From positions 14,025,501-14,089,500 of the forward strand of contig NC_071335.1 in assembly GCF_027744825.2 (NCBI RefSeq): a stretch of 64,000 nt of DNA, read 5' to 3'. Made by a program: the position numbers and the translations under genes. Under the pieces are notes generated by a model. It did not search any database. It saw only the letters and a program-made list of their open reading frames with translations, and had not been told where the DNA came from. The DNA comes from Synchiropus splendidus (lineage: Eukaryota; Chordata; Actinopteri; Syngnathiformes; Callionymidae). Shown here in pieces: positions 1-13,300 of the stretch (the first letter of the stretch is position 1; each line of letters starts with the position of its first letter).

Positions 1-1248
1 GCTGGAGCTCGACAAGAAAAATGTTTTTTTTTTTTTGGTGACTTCTTAAAAAAAAAAAAAACAAGTCTTGTGGTGGTCGGAAGAGGGACTTGAGTTTGCA
101 GGAGCGGGCCAAGGGGAGCTGAAAGCGAAGGGCCGGTCCGTTTCCAGGGGGAGTCGGGCAGACCCAGACCAGCTCATTAAGAGTTTGTTTGTGAGGAAGT
201 TCAAAAAGGCCCGGCTGACGCAAGTCTCCATTTACAGGCCGGTTTGATCTGAGTTGGAGGGCTCTGGTCCGCAATGGCTGCCAGCCCAAGGCTTCAAGTT
301 AGAAATGGTAGGTGTCACTTCCAATACACAAAGCAATTACCCGAAAAAGATCCCAAAAATGGGAGGACTCATGGTCCCAAGTGAGTCATTCAGTATTCCG
401 CCTCTTCTGTGAGACGAACTGAGATGAAGTGAACCTACAATTAGCTGAAGAGCAAGCCAGCATGGCCTGGCTCACGTGGTGTAGTCGGCTTGATGTTCAG
501 CTGAAATAAAACTGCACTTCACAACTAGTACATGACCGGGGGGGCACGCACAAGACTGCGAGATCGTGGCAAACCTGATGGCATAGGTGAGGTAGAACAG
601 GAAAGAGAAGAGGAAGAAGAAGTTGAAGAAGAGGGGGAAGTGGATGGGAAGAAAAACAGGAGAAGAGAAGAGGGAACAGAGTAAGAATCTGAAAAAGATG
701 AGAAATAAAAGGAAGAAGAACAGTTGGTGGAAGAAGAATTGAAGAATAGAAAGAGAAAGGGGGGAAGTATCAGTTCTACTCCTCCCACCACCTATAACCT
801 CGGCTTAAGTTTTAGAGCCAGGAATTATAAACCAATTTCAAACCTACTGCATGCAGCTTAACTCATTTCAGTAAACCTTCCAATTACTCAAATAGTTGGA
901 GCTTCTCCAGAAGAGCATGGTTGTCTAGACAAGAATGGTGAAACTATGGCAACCTGGATAAAAATGATTTCAAATTCCACGCGATCTTGTGAACTGTTCT
1001 GCCTCTTTAAACCAAATGATGGATGAAAGGTGAGCTGCGTTGCGACGAGTGGCCACTATGTTTCCAGAGTTGAGGCATTTATTTATGAATTCATTGACTG
1101 GTTTCTCACTGAACACAAACCTCTTATGGAACAAGTGAGTACAGTCCACCCCTATTATGTTACTGTACTATTGAACCTATCGGCGCCTCATTCCAAAGAT
1201 TCCTGGGCTGAGCAACGCAGACGAGGTCTTGACAGACTCCCCACTCAC
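1..1248. other. bptf intron (partial), with a purine-rich tract
   Basis: Part of the intron that separates the two halves of the bromodomain. No coding segment was recognised. Positions 590-770 of the plus strand are almost entirely A and G (repeated GAAGAA/GGAAGA), a polypurine tract. Reading frames here are low-complexity by-products. Confidence 0.6.
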
Positions 1249-1333
1249 CCATTGGTTCCTTGATAACCTTGTAGTAATCTGGAGCATCGTTGGTGTCGAC
1301 CGGCTCCAGGAATGGCCACGCCATCTTATGGGC
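1249..1333 (-). CDS. bptf: bptf exon 34: first part of the bromodomain
   Basis: Encodes [20 protein letters not shown] and YKVIKEPM: the first helix and ZA loop with the WPF shelf of the acetyl-lysine pocket. The donor GTGAGT lies at 1243-1248. The conserved asparagine and helices B and C are not in the window; I looked for them in 1-1242 on the minus strand and saw nothing matching, so the final exon or exons lie to the left. Confidence 0.95.
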
Positions 1334-4300
1334 CTGCGTGGAGAGGGACAAGAACCTGAGAACGCAGCAGACCAGCGAAGGAAAACAAACAGGATGACAC
1401 TGGAAACAGGTGGGTCAACAGATGTTTCATCAAGCGGCCCAAATCTCACACAGAGAAGAAGGAGTTGGAATAACAGAGGTGGGGGAGGACGACCAGAGAA
1501 AAGAGGGGCTGGAGACAAGCAAAAGCAGCTCATTCTTTGAGGAGCCAGGCGCATCAGATAAGACACACAGAGGACTTTTGTGTGCAATTATTCTGTTGTG
1601 GGCGGCGAAGAGGTGTGTAGCTGCGCAGCCAATCTACAACTGCCACTCCTCTCGCAGCGGACTGTTGGCCTCCTTCAAACTCCATACCAGAACCAACCGT
1701 TGTTCGCTCTAACCTGCAAGGAGCGCAAGATTCTCTTCAGGCCTTCCAAGTCCTTCTCAGTGAGTGGCGTGAAGACCGTCATGGCGTCCTCCGTGGACTG
1801 ACACTGTGGACACACATATTCGTCTATGTGGTTCGCTTCACTCTGCAGGATTCCCACACACCGACCGTGGTACCAGTTCTGGCACCGGTCACAGCCAATG
1901 TAGAACCTGGGGGCAGAAAATGAATCATAATTCACCTCAAAAAGTGGGAGCACAGCAGGTTTTACTTTCTGTGCTTTGACATGTCTGAGGATTAAAAATT
2001 GAATTATTATTATTATTTTTTTTTTCAAGTGTTTCACAACTCACTGTGACTCGTCGTACGGAGTCTGACAGATGCAGTACAGTTCCTCAGAGCTGCTTTT
2101 CTGGCCCCGTTTACACTCCACACAGATGTAGTCGTCCATTTTCTTAGCTTCCTTTTCGGTGATGCCCACACATTCACCGTGATACCAGTTGGTGCACAGG
2201 TCACATCCGATGTAGAACCTTGGGAGAGAAAAAAAAGAATAAATTACAAAGTCCAGTCCACATCAAACGATCAGAAGATGACTCGCACCTGGTCTCGTCG
2301 TAGGGTGTCTTGCAGATGCAGTAGAGCTTGGTGTCCTTCTTGACTTCCTTTGTGTGTGTTGTCGAGATCATCTTCTTCTTTTTGGATTTGATTGGCGACA
2401 GTTGCTCCTCCTCCTCATATTTCCGCTTGTGCGCCGAGGTGACGGTGGTGGGATGATACTGACTAGTGGTGTTGTGTAAGCGGGAGTGCTGTTGCTGGTT
2501 CCGAGCGGCTGCAGCCGCTACGGCCGCTGCAGCTGCCTGAGCTGCCTGTTGCGCGGCGGCCTGAGCCCGCTCCTTCTCACGCCGCATCCGCAACAAGTCC
2601 CTCTTCAGCTCCTCCTGAGAGACACGCCTTAATCACGACTATGCTCTCACACAGGTTCCATCTTTCGGCCATACCTGAGCTTCAAGCTGCAGCTCCTTAT
2701 CAAGTAGCGCACGCTTCTTCAAGATCTCCATCTTCAAGCTCTCCTTGTGTTTGAACAGGATAGCAGAAAGCTTGCTTGCATTGGCCATCCTCTTCTTGGC
2801 CTCCACCACTTCCTCCTTTTTCTTCTTCTTGGCCGCTTGTCTTTCATCTTTGTCTATCCGGTCCAGTATGTACTTCATGACCTGGTTGCAGACGATCATC
2901 CTAGATTGCACACAACACAGGAGACCATGCATTGTTCTCAACTTCACTCACAATTGGTATCTGGGTAGAGTAACAACCAACGTTTTTAGAGAGTCTAGGT
3001 GTGTCAACAGCTCAACAACACAGTGAAGCAGAAGCGCTGCTTCTATGATGTCCCCTTTTAAGATAAACTCGTGCTCTTCTGGTCTTCGCCCTTATCCTCT
3101 GACTGGTGATGCAGAACAGTCAGTTCTGAGTGGGAAATTTAACCTACCACCTCATGAATGATAAGTTGTTGACGAAAACATGATATTTAGACCTCGCAAT
3201 TAAAACTAAAGCAAAAATACTTTACGATATGAAGGAGCTTTGAACCAACCCGATCAGATGAAGCTATGTCAAGATACTGCCTGCCTATAAACACCAAGAT
3301 CAATTGCACATTGCAGCAGCTACAGATAAGGACAGGACAGGAAAAAAACACTATCAAGTAAAGAATGAAAAAAAATGAAGTCCTCGCATCATGAACTTGA
3401 ATGAGTTCCACGTTATCAGTTGTAGTTAAACTCTGACCTCTAACCTCGTGTGGGTGGCATCAGGTCTGCTCTACAGGGTCAGCTGTCACTCATGTTGTGT
3501 ACAAGTGAAGCTGGACTTTCTCAGATGACCTCACTTTTTATTGGGCCACAACATCTACCTGACACTGTGAATGATTCATCATAGCATATTATGGTATGGT
3601 TTTGACTGCAGATGCTCACATGCACCACGCTTTTTGGAACTACTATAAAAAGAAAACTAGACCATCTTAAAACAGAGGATACCATCAAGTCACTGCAATA
3701 AATCCATTTCCATTTGACTCCATTAAAAAATGTGACACTGTTTTGGGACTAGTAGATAGAAAGCTAATTCCTGTTGTGTGAGCACATCTACAGTACAATA
3801 CATCATAGAAGTTAGAATAATAGAAGAAGAAGAACATTTCAGTAGTCCTAAAAGGGTTAATAACAACAAATAAAAATCTGAAGCACAAGTGAACTGCAGC
3901 TTCGTATGTTTACGTGGTTCCCATCAGTTCACATTCAGCATGGAACAATTTGGTTCTTATTCAAACCCTTCATACAAATGGTTCAACTGCCGAGGTCAAA
4001 CACGGGCCAGGGTGTGTGAAGTTCAGTACTATGTCGTAAATTGAGGATGATAGTGGAGAGAATTAATAAACCGTGACACCAAAACAAGCACGGCTCAAAG
4101 GTCAGAAGTTATTAGAAAGATATTGATGTTGTGAGGACAAGCAAAGTATGACATGAATCACGGGAAATTGGCGGAAAAACGAGACGAGGCAGCGACAAGC
4201 GTCTGAAGTCAGCATTCTGTATTGCATGTGTGTGTGAAGAGGCAGTGTTGACACACCTTCTTCGGAGACAAACACATGGTTGTCAGAGTCAGCTGCAGGT

Positions 4301-7300
4301 CAGCGTGAGACTTGAAGAGGTGGCTGAAATATGTGTGTTGGATATTGGAGTACCGTTTGTTTGAAGGGTTATGTTTAGTATCTCCACTAATATGTTGATG
4401 ATATAAGTGATTAAGAATGAGAAAATCCAGCTGTTGGTGGTTTCTAATTCTAATAAAAAAAAATAAAAAAATCTAATTCAATTAACTGATGATTACATTT
4501 TTGATGTTTCAGATGACCATCTGGATTCAATCATCTTTTGGGAAAAATGTCTCCGTTGACACTGAAACTGGTTTGTTTTTCGTTAATTCTTCTTTGTTTA
4601 TTGCTCAAGTCGCTTCCGGGAAGCTACTGCCACCTGCTGTCTAGCTCAGCTCATCTAAATTAGAATATTCTTAATACCATTGTGATATTTGGAAATGCTA
4701 AAAAAGTATCATATTATGTCAATAAAACAACATCATTGGGTGGGCATGGCAGACGCCTACACAGAATGGTCTTCTAGCTTATAGGGAAGGGTTTCAGAGC
4801 CAAGTCGGTTGAAAATCTAAATGGCTCCACATGAAGAACAGTTATTTGTGACAAATGTAATCATTAATAGCTTAAGTTATAACCGTAAACCGTTGCTGGA
4901 AAGTTGCTAACCTCTGGTTTTCTTCTCTCTCAGCAGGCGTTAACGTCTTCTTCTGCTTCAGATGCTCAATCACAGCGTTCTGCTTCATCACCACCTTGAT
5001 AGAGAGCAAAGAGAATAGAATATTTAAACTACTTAACCAATGACATGACGCACTTGGTCAGAGATCCTCGCTCAAGTACCTGTTTTTGAATGATGTCACT
5101 CTTGCTGGCCGAATTGAGCGCCTGCTCTCGTTTGGCTTCGGCGGCCAGCTTCTTCTTCTGCTGCTGCTGCTCTCTGAGCTGATGGATCCTCTGGAGCTGC
5201 TCCTGGACTGAAGCTGCCTGGATGGTCACGACGTTTCCAATCTGAGGAAGAAACAGCACCTCAGATTATCTGGTATTTCTCCCCCTATGCAACACATTTA
5301 AAGAAATTAATACATTATGATGATGAGATTTCCAGCCTCACCTGTCCTGCCTGAGATGTTCCACTCTGCTGTATCTGGATGGGAAGCTGAAGTTTGATGT
5401 GTGATGGTAAAGAAGTGCCACTCTGTTGAGCCTGCAGCTGAGCCAAAACCTGCCGCCATAAGACAGAATTCTACATGACTGACAGACAGATTCTCAAGGC
5501 TGAAATGATGTTTCAAGTGTTGACTAAATGACATGAATGAATTTCATGTGGCCTAAACCTACCTGCACCTGCTGCTGCAGTCCAGACATATTGATGAGCT
5601 GCGAGCCCTGCTGCAGCTGCACGGTCCCTCCAGAGGTTTTCACTTGCAGCGAGGTCGGTGACTGAACAGGCATGTGGGCCTGCATCTGAGGGGGCAGCTG
5701 GCCCTGAGGGGTCGCTGAGGAAGGAGTACTGGTGCTGGTGGCTGCCTGCACTGGAGCTGCTGCCTGCTGAGCGGGTTGGGTGGGAGTTTTAATGGAGGAA
5801 GTGTTGGGTTGACCGGGAACTGTTGAGGCTGTGAAGTGAGAGAAGAACATAATATATGTTCATTCAGCTCTGAGACATAAAGAGCTTCAGTAAATCCATA
5901 GAAACTTTAATTTTGTCATAAACGACATTAAGCTTCATGTATTCAGTGTCAGTCAACTGTTTAATCCTCAATTCAAATAAAAACCCAGTGCTCGGTTTTA
6001 TTTGATTGATATAGATCCGTACTTTAAAACAAGTGAGAATAAACACATAATTATGAATGAATAATAATAGAAATCAGCACTTGGTTAGCTGCCTTAAACG
6101 TGACTTTAAAACAAGTTTTACAAACCCGTGCTTGATGTGGGAGCAGCTGCCGAGGGCAGTGGAGTGAAGAGGAAGCGCTGCACTTGGCCGTTGGGCAACG
6201 TGGCCTGCATGAGCTGCTGGCCAGGTCCTGGGATGACTGTGACTCCCTGAGGGATGGCCTGAAGTTGACCCGTTGTCTGACCCTGTCCCTGGACCATTAC
6301 AGTCAAAGTCTGCTGGGCACCACCAACTCCAGCCTGAGAATCTTGACCTACTGCGGTCTGTTGTTTCTGAGGAAAACAGAGTGCCAACTATGCTTGTGAT
6401 AAACGTGGCAAATAAGAATGAAGCGAAAAGGCATGCTTGAAAGTGATATCACAACATTGTTTTTATTTAAAACTATGTCAACAGTGCTGTGGGTAGGGAC
6501 AGTTACCTGGCCTTGTGCGCATGGTATCCGGCCAGATGTCTGGCCTACGACAGAGTTGGCTGCCCCCTGGCCTGCAGGACTCGCTCCACGGATGATCTGT
6601 GTCACTACTTGCTGCCCTCCTTGACCTGTAAAAAAAAAAATCAGAATGTTAAACAAAAATTTGATAAAACATTTCATAACTCAAGTGGGGCAAGTAAGTG
6701 TACCCTGTTGAACCATGACGGGGGTTCGAAGTATCGTCTTTCCCATGGATCCTGTCTGCTGGACAGGGGTGCGGATAACCATTCCAGAGCGGATCTGACT
6801 TCCAGGAGCCAAAACCTAAAGGAATATCAGGATCTTTTGAGAGAATTCTGGTGGAATCACTAAATAAAAAGCAAGTGAATGCCATCGGACATCAGTGTCA
6901 GACACATATGCAAGTTATACACCCACTGACGTTCTGGAATCTGAAGGACCTGGTAGCAGCTCCAGGATAGTTATTGACAGCTGATATGGATGGATGATAT
7001 GGATTACCTGCTGTGACCCAGGGGTATTTTGCCTGATGCCAAGTGTGGCGGTACGTGGCTGTAATGAGGCATAGTTTTGGGTGGTCCCTGCTCCACTCGA
7101 AGGGATGATACCCAAAACCTTCTGCTGAACAACACCTACAGGACAAAAGGGTTAAGATGTTAGCAGACCCCAAAATAAGACCATCACAAACTTATTTGTC
7201 AATCGTGAGACTCACAAAAAAGCAAGATAGCTATTATCTTTGCCTTGTCTTGGATTTCATGTGAGAAAATAGTCTGGCCTCAGCAGTAACTCTTTTGGTT

Positions 7301-10300
7301 TCAAACAAGATAGAGTTCTACATCATGTTCCAGAATTTCTTTAAAAGGCATCCCGACGTTTGATCGCAGTAATGGTAAATATTAGTAGCAGAGGTAAACA
7401 ACATCTTCAAAGTCGAGGTATAAGCCGCAAAGGGTTTCCTCCAACATACCTGAAACTACCCTATAAATTATTCATCCAATCGACAAAGGTCCCATTTCAT
7501 ATTTCGCCCAGCCCACAGAGAGTGAGTGAAAGTGAAGCTCAAGGCTCAAACCGTGATCGTCATCATGGGACTTTTATTTCCCCCTGCTACTTTACCTTTT
7601 GCTGTGGTTTTTCACCCACAACCGAGTAGGTAAACCTATACATCAAGGGTGCCCCCTCTTCAAACAGCGTTGTTAACCATGCTGGTCAGTTGCCGCTCTG
7701 GTCTCACAGATCAAACACTCGTTTCTATGAACGGGCTGTTTGGAGAGCTACAAGCGAGTGAGTTTAGTGAATGTGGAGCTACAAGTTTATTTAAGAAACC
7801 CAGGGAAAATAAAAAAGACTGAGTACCGCAATAGAGAGCTAACTGTCCGAGAGCAGACCTCATGGTAAAGTTGTTTTCCTGCCAACATCCTGACAGCCTT
7901 CCAAAACAAACAATGCGCCCCACAGTCATGTTGGATAAATACACGTGCCCATTAAAAGGTTACACTCCGTCTGAACCTGCGTTTCATTCACAGAAACTTC
8001 AAAGAATCACTTATTTTCACCATTTCAGTCCCTAAAAGTATTGAACCAAATTAGATTTTATATCAAAATACAAGTAGTAGAGAGGGAGTAAATAGACTTT
8101 CTTCAATAAAATTCAAAGAACGAAAGCTGAATAGTTCAAGTGTCTTGTGAGTTGGAGCTTTTATAAGCAATAAACGAGAACTGAATTCCCACTGAGCAGA
8201 CAGATATTCAGTTGTTTTAGCTGTTTGGTTGTAAATGTTAAAAAAAAAGTACTGACACACGACTTATTAAAATGAAAAGTACCTCCTTGCGAAGTTGGTA
8301 CATTGACAGTGACAAGCTTGCTGTTGGATGGCAGCGGCAGCTTGGTGGTCACCACCTTCCCGCTCCCTGACGTCCCAGTGATCTGGAAGGTGTGTCCACC
8401 TGTAGTACCCACTGTGCTCTCTGTGTCCGCACCACAGGACAAAGAAACTGTAACAATGTAAGGCCACAAAAGCATCCCATTCTCATGTTGGCCTCATACC
8501 TTGCGTGCTTTGACCTTGTTTCACCCAGGTGGCGAATGACTGCTGAAAGTTCTTGTTCTGTTGGAATGTCACAGGGGTGACCATCTTTGCGGACATCACC
8601 CCCTTAGTGCATGGCGTTCCCTGGCCTGACGCGGCACCCAGGACGATTTTGGTGGAAGTGGCTGGCGTTTGAGGAGTTCCCATTGGTGTGACACTGACTG
8701 TGCCGGGTTTCTGTTCCAGACGTTTCTGCAATGAAGATATGCTGATGGAGAAATGTTCTTCCAAGCTACAAGGTCATGGTTCCGAATTTATTTTTGTTAG
8801 TATTTGTTTCAAAAAGAATAACCACATTAGAATCAACTTAACCAGAGCAATACATCTTATCGTTCAATCAATAAATGAGAGAATGAGATTGGTTCTTTCG
8901 GTAACTATATTAGATTATTTTGCATAACTTAAATCTTAAACTTTAAACGTATATTAACTACAATAGAAAATGTCACCCCGGCACTCTGTCATGCAAAAGT
9001 GTCCTTAACGTGAGCATACTCACCTTTGCTTGTTCCACAGCCTGAGCTTTCTCTTTCTCCACCCTAGATGAGGAAAAAAAAATGTCTTTGTACTCCTAAT
9101 ATTTTGTCCCAAAGTAACAGATAAGAATCATCACAGTGAATTTTGAAAGCATTACAATAAATGCAGTATTCCACCAGCACAATTTTCTTTCCAGACCTTT
9201 CAGAGAAGGCCCTGATCTCCCAGAGGTCCAGCTCCTCCTCGGGTACCCAGGACTCAATGACAACTGGCCCTGTTTGCTTGGCAGGCTCAGGCTTCTTGGG
9301 GCGCAAAGCACTGGATCGCAACCCTTTCCTTTGAGGCGTATGAGTTTCTGAAGAGGGGTAATACAACATGAGTCAATCCATACACGCTACAGTCGAAATA
9401 ACAACCAAGTGCTACCTTTAGGGGTCTCAGGGGTTCCAAGAGGGCAGATGATTTTGCGTATGCAGTACTCTGAGCGAATGCCGTAGGGTCCCACATCGCG
9501 GCGTTTGATGATCTCAGTCGTGGTGATTTCTGTCTCGGATGTCTCTGTAGCAATGAGTGGGGAGGATAGTGCTGGGTTGGTATGAGGATGAAAAGGAAAG
9601 CCCGAAAACGTTGGAGGAGATCCAACACAAATACATCAGAAATGAATTATGATTAAAGCCTGTCACTGATCCATGAGAGGTGATGTATCAACTGAGGCAA
9701 TGAAAATCATCACTGTGAAAATCCATGGCATAACAACCCAGTTCACCAACACATTTAAGTTTTCAAATTAAAGTTATTAAATGAATTCATCAAATACCAC
9801 TATTATCAGTGACAAATTTCTAACTAAACTAGACTGAGTGACATCTACGGAGAACATTAGACGTGCAACTACAAATCAATTTTAATTACATTTTTTAATG
9901 CCGTCTTTCATTTCATTCATTTTAGTTCACTTAGTGTGACAATAATGTCAACCTTCTACATACAATATGCCATCATTGTCAAGTGTAGTCAAGTCAAAAT
10001 AAAAGAGAACATTTCAGTTACAATTGGGGCCTTCAGGTACTTGAAAAACATTGATTTAAATGACCATTAAAATTACCTTTCGGAAGTCAAATGATAAAAA
10101 AATTACTTATGGTGACATGAATTGCAATGTCATATTTGGTGAGACCTAAATTTGATTCATACAACAGAATGTTTAAGGATACCACCCTGTCCTATCACAA
10201 TAAAAAAAAAAAACCTACCTGTTCGAGTGGTGCCGATAGCAGCTGATGGTTTGACTGCCATGTCGTCCCATCTCAGACAGGCCCACAGGAGCCTCAACAT

Positions 10301-13300
10301 CAGACTCACGCCAGCCAAGGATTTCACAGTCTGAAGTCGATACCTGGAAACAAGTCATTTTCATACGAGTGATCAAACGCACATGAAAAAGACGACATAC
10401 ATGCATACATACATACATTGGTCCCCCCAAAGGAAAAAAAAATAGAGCACCAACCAAGTAAAAAGGTAAGCTCACCTCCACGTGAGGCCGAACGCAGGTC
10501 TGGGTGAAGGATACGGCCAGATATCTGGCGCAGGTTTTGCATTGTAATTGAAAACAGGAACCTCTCTGAAGCCTCCTCTCCGGGCCAACACCTTGAGGCT
10601 GTCATACGGCAAGACGAAAATACTCTTGAGATTGCTCTTGGTGACGAACTTGCGGTAAGTTGGCAGAGCACTTTCGGAGCGAGTTTTTTTGGTGCAGGAG
10701 AACTTGACAAGGCGGACACGGCCCTGGGTTGAAGACGTCTGCTGGCTCGCTGAGGTCTTGCCATTGTTTGTGATTGAACTACTGACACTTTCTAAGTGCG
10801 TTGACTCTTCTTCCTTAGTCAGTATTTCACTCTGACTGTCTCCTGACGGACTTGAGGAACAAATTTTGGTCACAGTTGTTTTTGTCATTGTTGTCAGGGT
10901 AGACACCGCGCTGCTCTGCGTGGACACCACGGGTGTGGTGTTGACTTGAGATGCATTGATATGCACTTTCTCTACCAGGGTTGAAACCACTTTGGTTGTG
11001 GTTGCGGACGTTGTTGTTGTCGTCACCTCAGTGATGAGTGTTTTGAGAGGTGTGGCTGATCCACTGTTGCTATTTTCTTCCACAAAATCATCACTTAGAC
11101 TGGAGTCCTCAGCAGAAGGGATTGGGGAGGGAGTCATTCTGATGATCTTGACCACAGGACTGGGTTCAGATGGTAAAGGTGAGTCGATGCGTCGAATCCT
11201 AGACCCGAGTGTATCAATGTCGTGGTCCAATCTTGCTATCTTCAAAGGAGGCTTGTAGTCCTGATCTGCCAATGTGCTTTTGACCACATCGCTAGCCTGA
11301 TTCGTATCATTCACCGAAGCCCAGTCTCCGTTAACCAGCGACTTCTGCTGCGTGCCATGTTTCTGTGAGGCAACTAACCAGTCTTCCTTTTGTTTCTCAG
11401 TGTTGTTGACCATGGCACGGGGACTGCCTGGGAGCACACCATTATTTGAGCTTGTCACAGATACACCCATTAAACTATCATTTCCATTGACTTGAGGAGA
11501 TATTATATCTTTAAATTGACCTTTTACATCATGTTCCATTTGTTCGTGCTGCTTGCCCGGTTCCATACCGTTTTTGTCAGAGCCATCTGTGCTTACAGCT
11601 TCTGGGCTTTGCTTTGATGACCCTCTTCGATCAGTGATATGAGCAGGTGTCTTTAATGACTCAGAGTTCACACACTCTACAGTTTCAGCTACTGTCCTCG
11701 TATCATGCCGAGTTTCATGTTTCTCTTGAACGTTGGGCAGATTAGCCGTCTCTATATCCCCTGAGCTAGACTCTGTCGAGACATCTGCCCTTGCCAGTGA
11801 GTGATCCTCCACAGAGTTGGGATGGTTTTGCTCAGAAGCTGAATGATCTTCACAGTCTCCGGCAGCAGGATCCTGAAGAGGTGAAGGAATAGAAGATGAA
11901 TCTGCTGACTCAGCAGCTTCACTATCTGGGTCCGCTTTCACGTCTTCATCAGGTCTTGGTGTTTCAAGTTTTCCCTCCACTTTTACAGCAGTTTCTGACT
12001 GGACCAGCACCTGTGGTTTCAGGGGTGACCGCGGTCGGACCGGAGTTCCTGGAGTTAGTACGCCCGCAGTTGAAACAGGCGTAGAGGGTTTGTAGGAAGA
12101 AACCTGTTGACTCTGCCGCTCCTCTATATCGTGCTGTTTTAGCCGTCGTTCCAGAAGGCCGTCCAGCTTGGACGGCTTAACCTTTTTCTTGTAGGGAATA
12201 CGGGTGACAAAGCCCCAGCTGACGTCCACGACATCATAGTTAAACGGCCGTGAAGCATCATCCTCCAGTCTAGCTTTATCCTCCTGGATGCATGACACTG
12301 TTGAGAAGTTAAAATTAGCAATCATCCAAGTTCACAGGCATAAAGAAAGACACTTGCAAAATGGAAAAACTTCTGAAAGTAAAGAATGATTTGAGCTCAC
12401 CATTTGATTGAGAATCCTCTTCCATCTTTGCTGGCGACTTGCTTGTTTCTTCAGACTTCAGAGACGGCTTCTTTCCTTCCATGCACTCCATAGGGTCCGA
12501 ACACTCAGTTGACATGGGATCATCTTCAACAGGTTTTGAAACTGTCAAGGCCTGTGGATCTATTTCATCACTGTTTGAAGCTGTGACGTCAGATGTGTCA
12601 GATGCAGTAACACAGGGCCGACGACTCAGGTCCAGAAGGGTGCATTTCTTTCCAAGTTTAGCATCTTGACACAAAATAAGAGATTATGAGATTAGCCAAG
12701 TCACACAACAGTAATCCATCTTTATTATTCAAACTCACCAAAATATCAGTTAAGGAGGATAACTTTAAAACCGGAATCAGTTGCTCATGTTACTTAAAAG
12801 TACTACATAGTAACTATCAGAATTCAGTGACTTTAAAATGTATTGTCGACCAACATAATTAACTGACAGGTAACAGGTTAAATTACCTGACATAAGCATC
12901 AAAACACAATCACTTTGCGTTGCATGCTACACACCTTCCAGTTCTTTGCGGTAGTTTGGATTGGTGTTGCCAGGAAGCCGAGGGAGAAATCGTGGCACAT
13001 AGGTCTTACTGATCCAACTCCAACCACCATAACCTGTCACACGATACTCCTCCCCTTTCTGCTTCCATACCTACACGACAGGCAGACCGGATTATTTCAA
13101 CACCACAGTCACAGATGTTTGATTTTTGGAACTAAAAATTGAAATACACAATTGGAACTTCTGACTGTCATAAATGTGTCCTACCTGATGTTTAATTGGG
13201 AATGTGTATTTGACCCAGGTGGCTTGTTGCATTGTCTCCTCATCTTCCAGTTTCTTCTCCCTTTTCTTCACCTTTTCCTTCTCCTCTCGTTCCATGGACG

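Noticed and set aside
525..791. 88-codon serine-rich minus-strand frame
   Set aside because: A translation of the polypyrimidine side of the purine tract; no domain and no splice context.
1030..1242. Possible second half of the bromodomain beside exon 34
   Set aside because: Neither strand encodes the conserved asparagine motif (NCRYYNP type) or neighbouring helices; the missing exons must lie left of the window.
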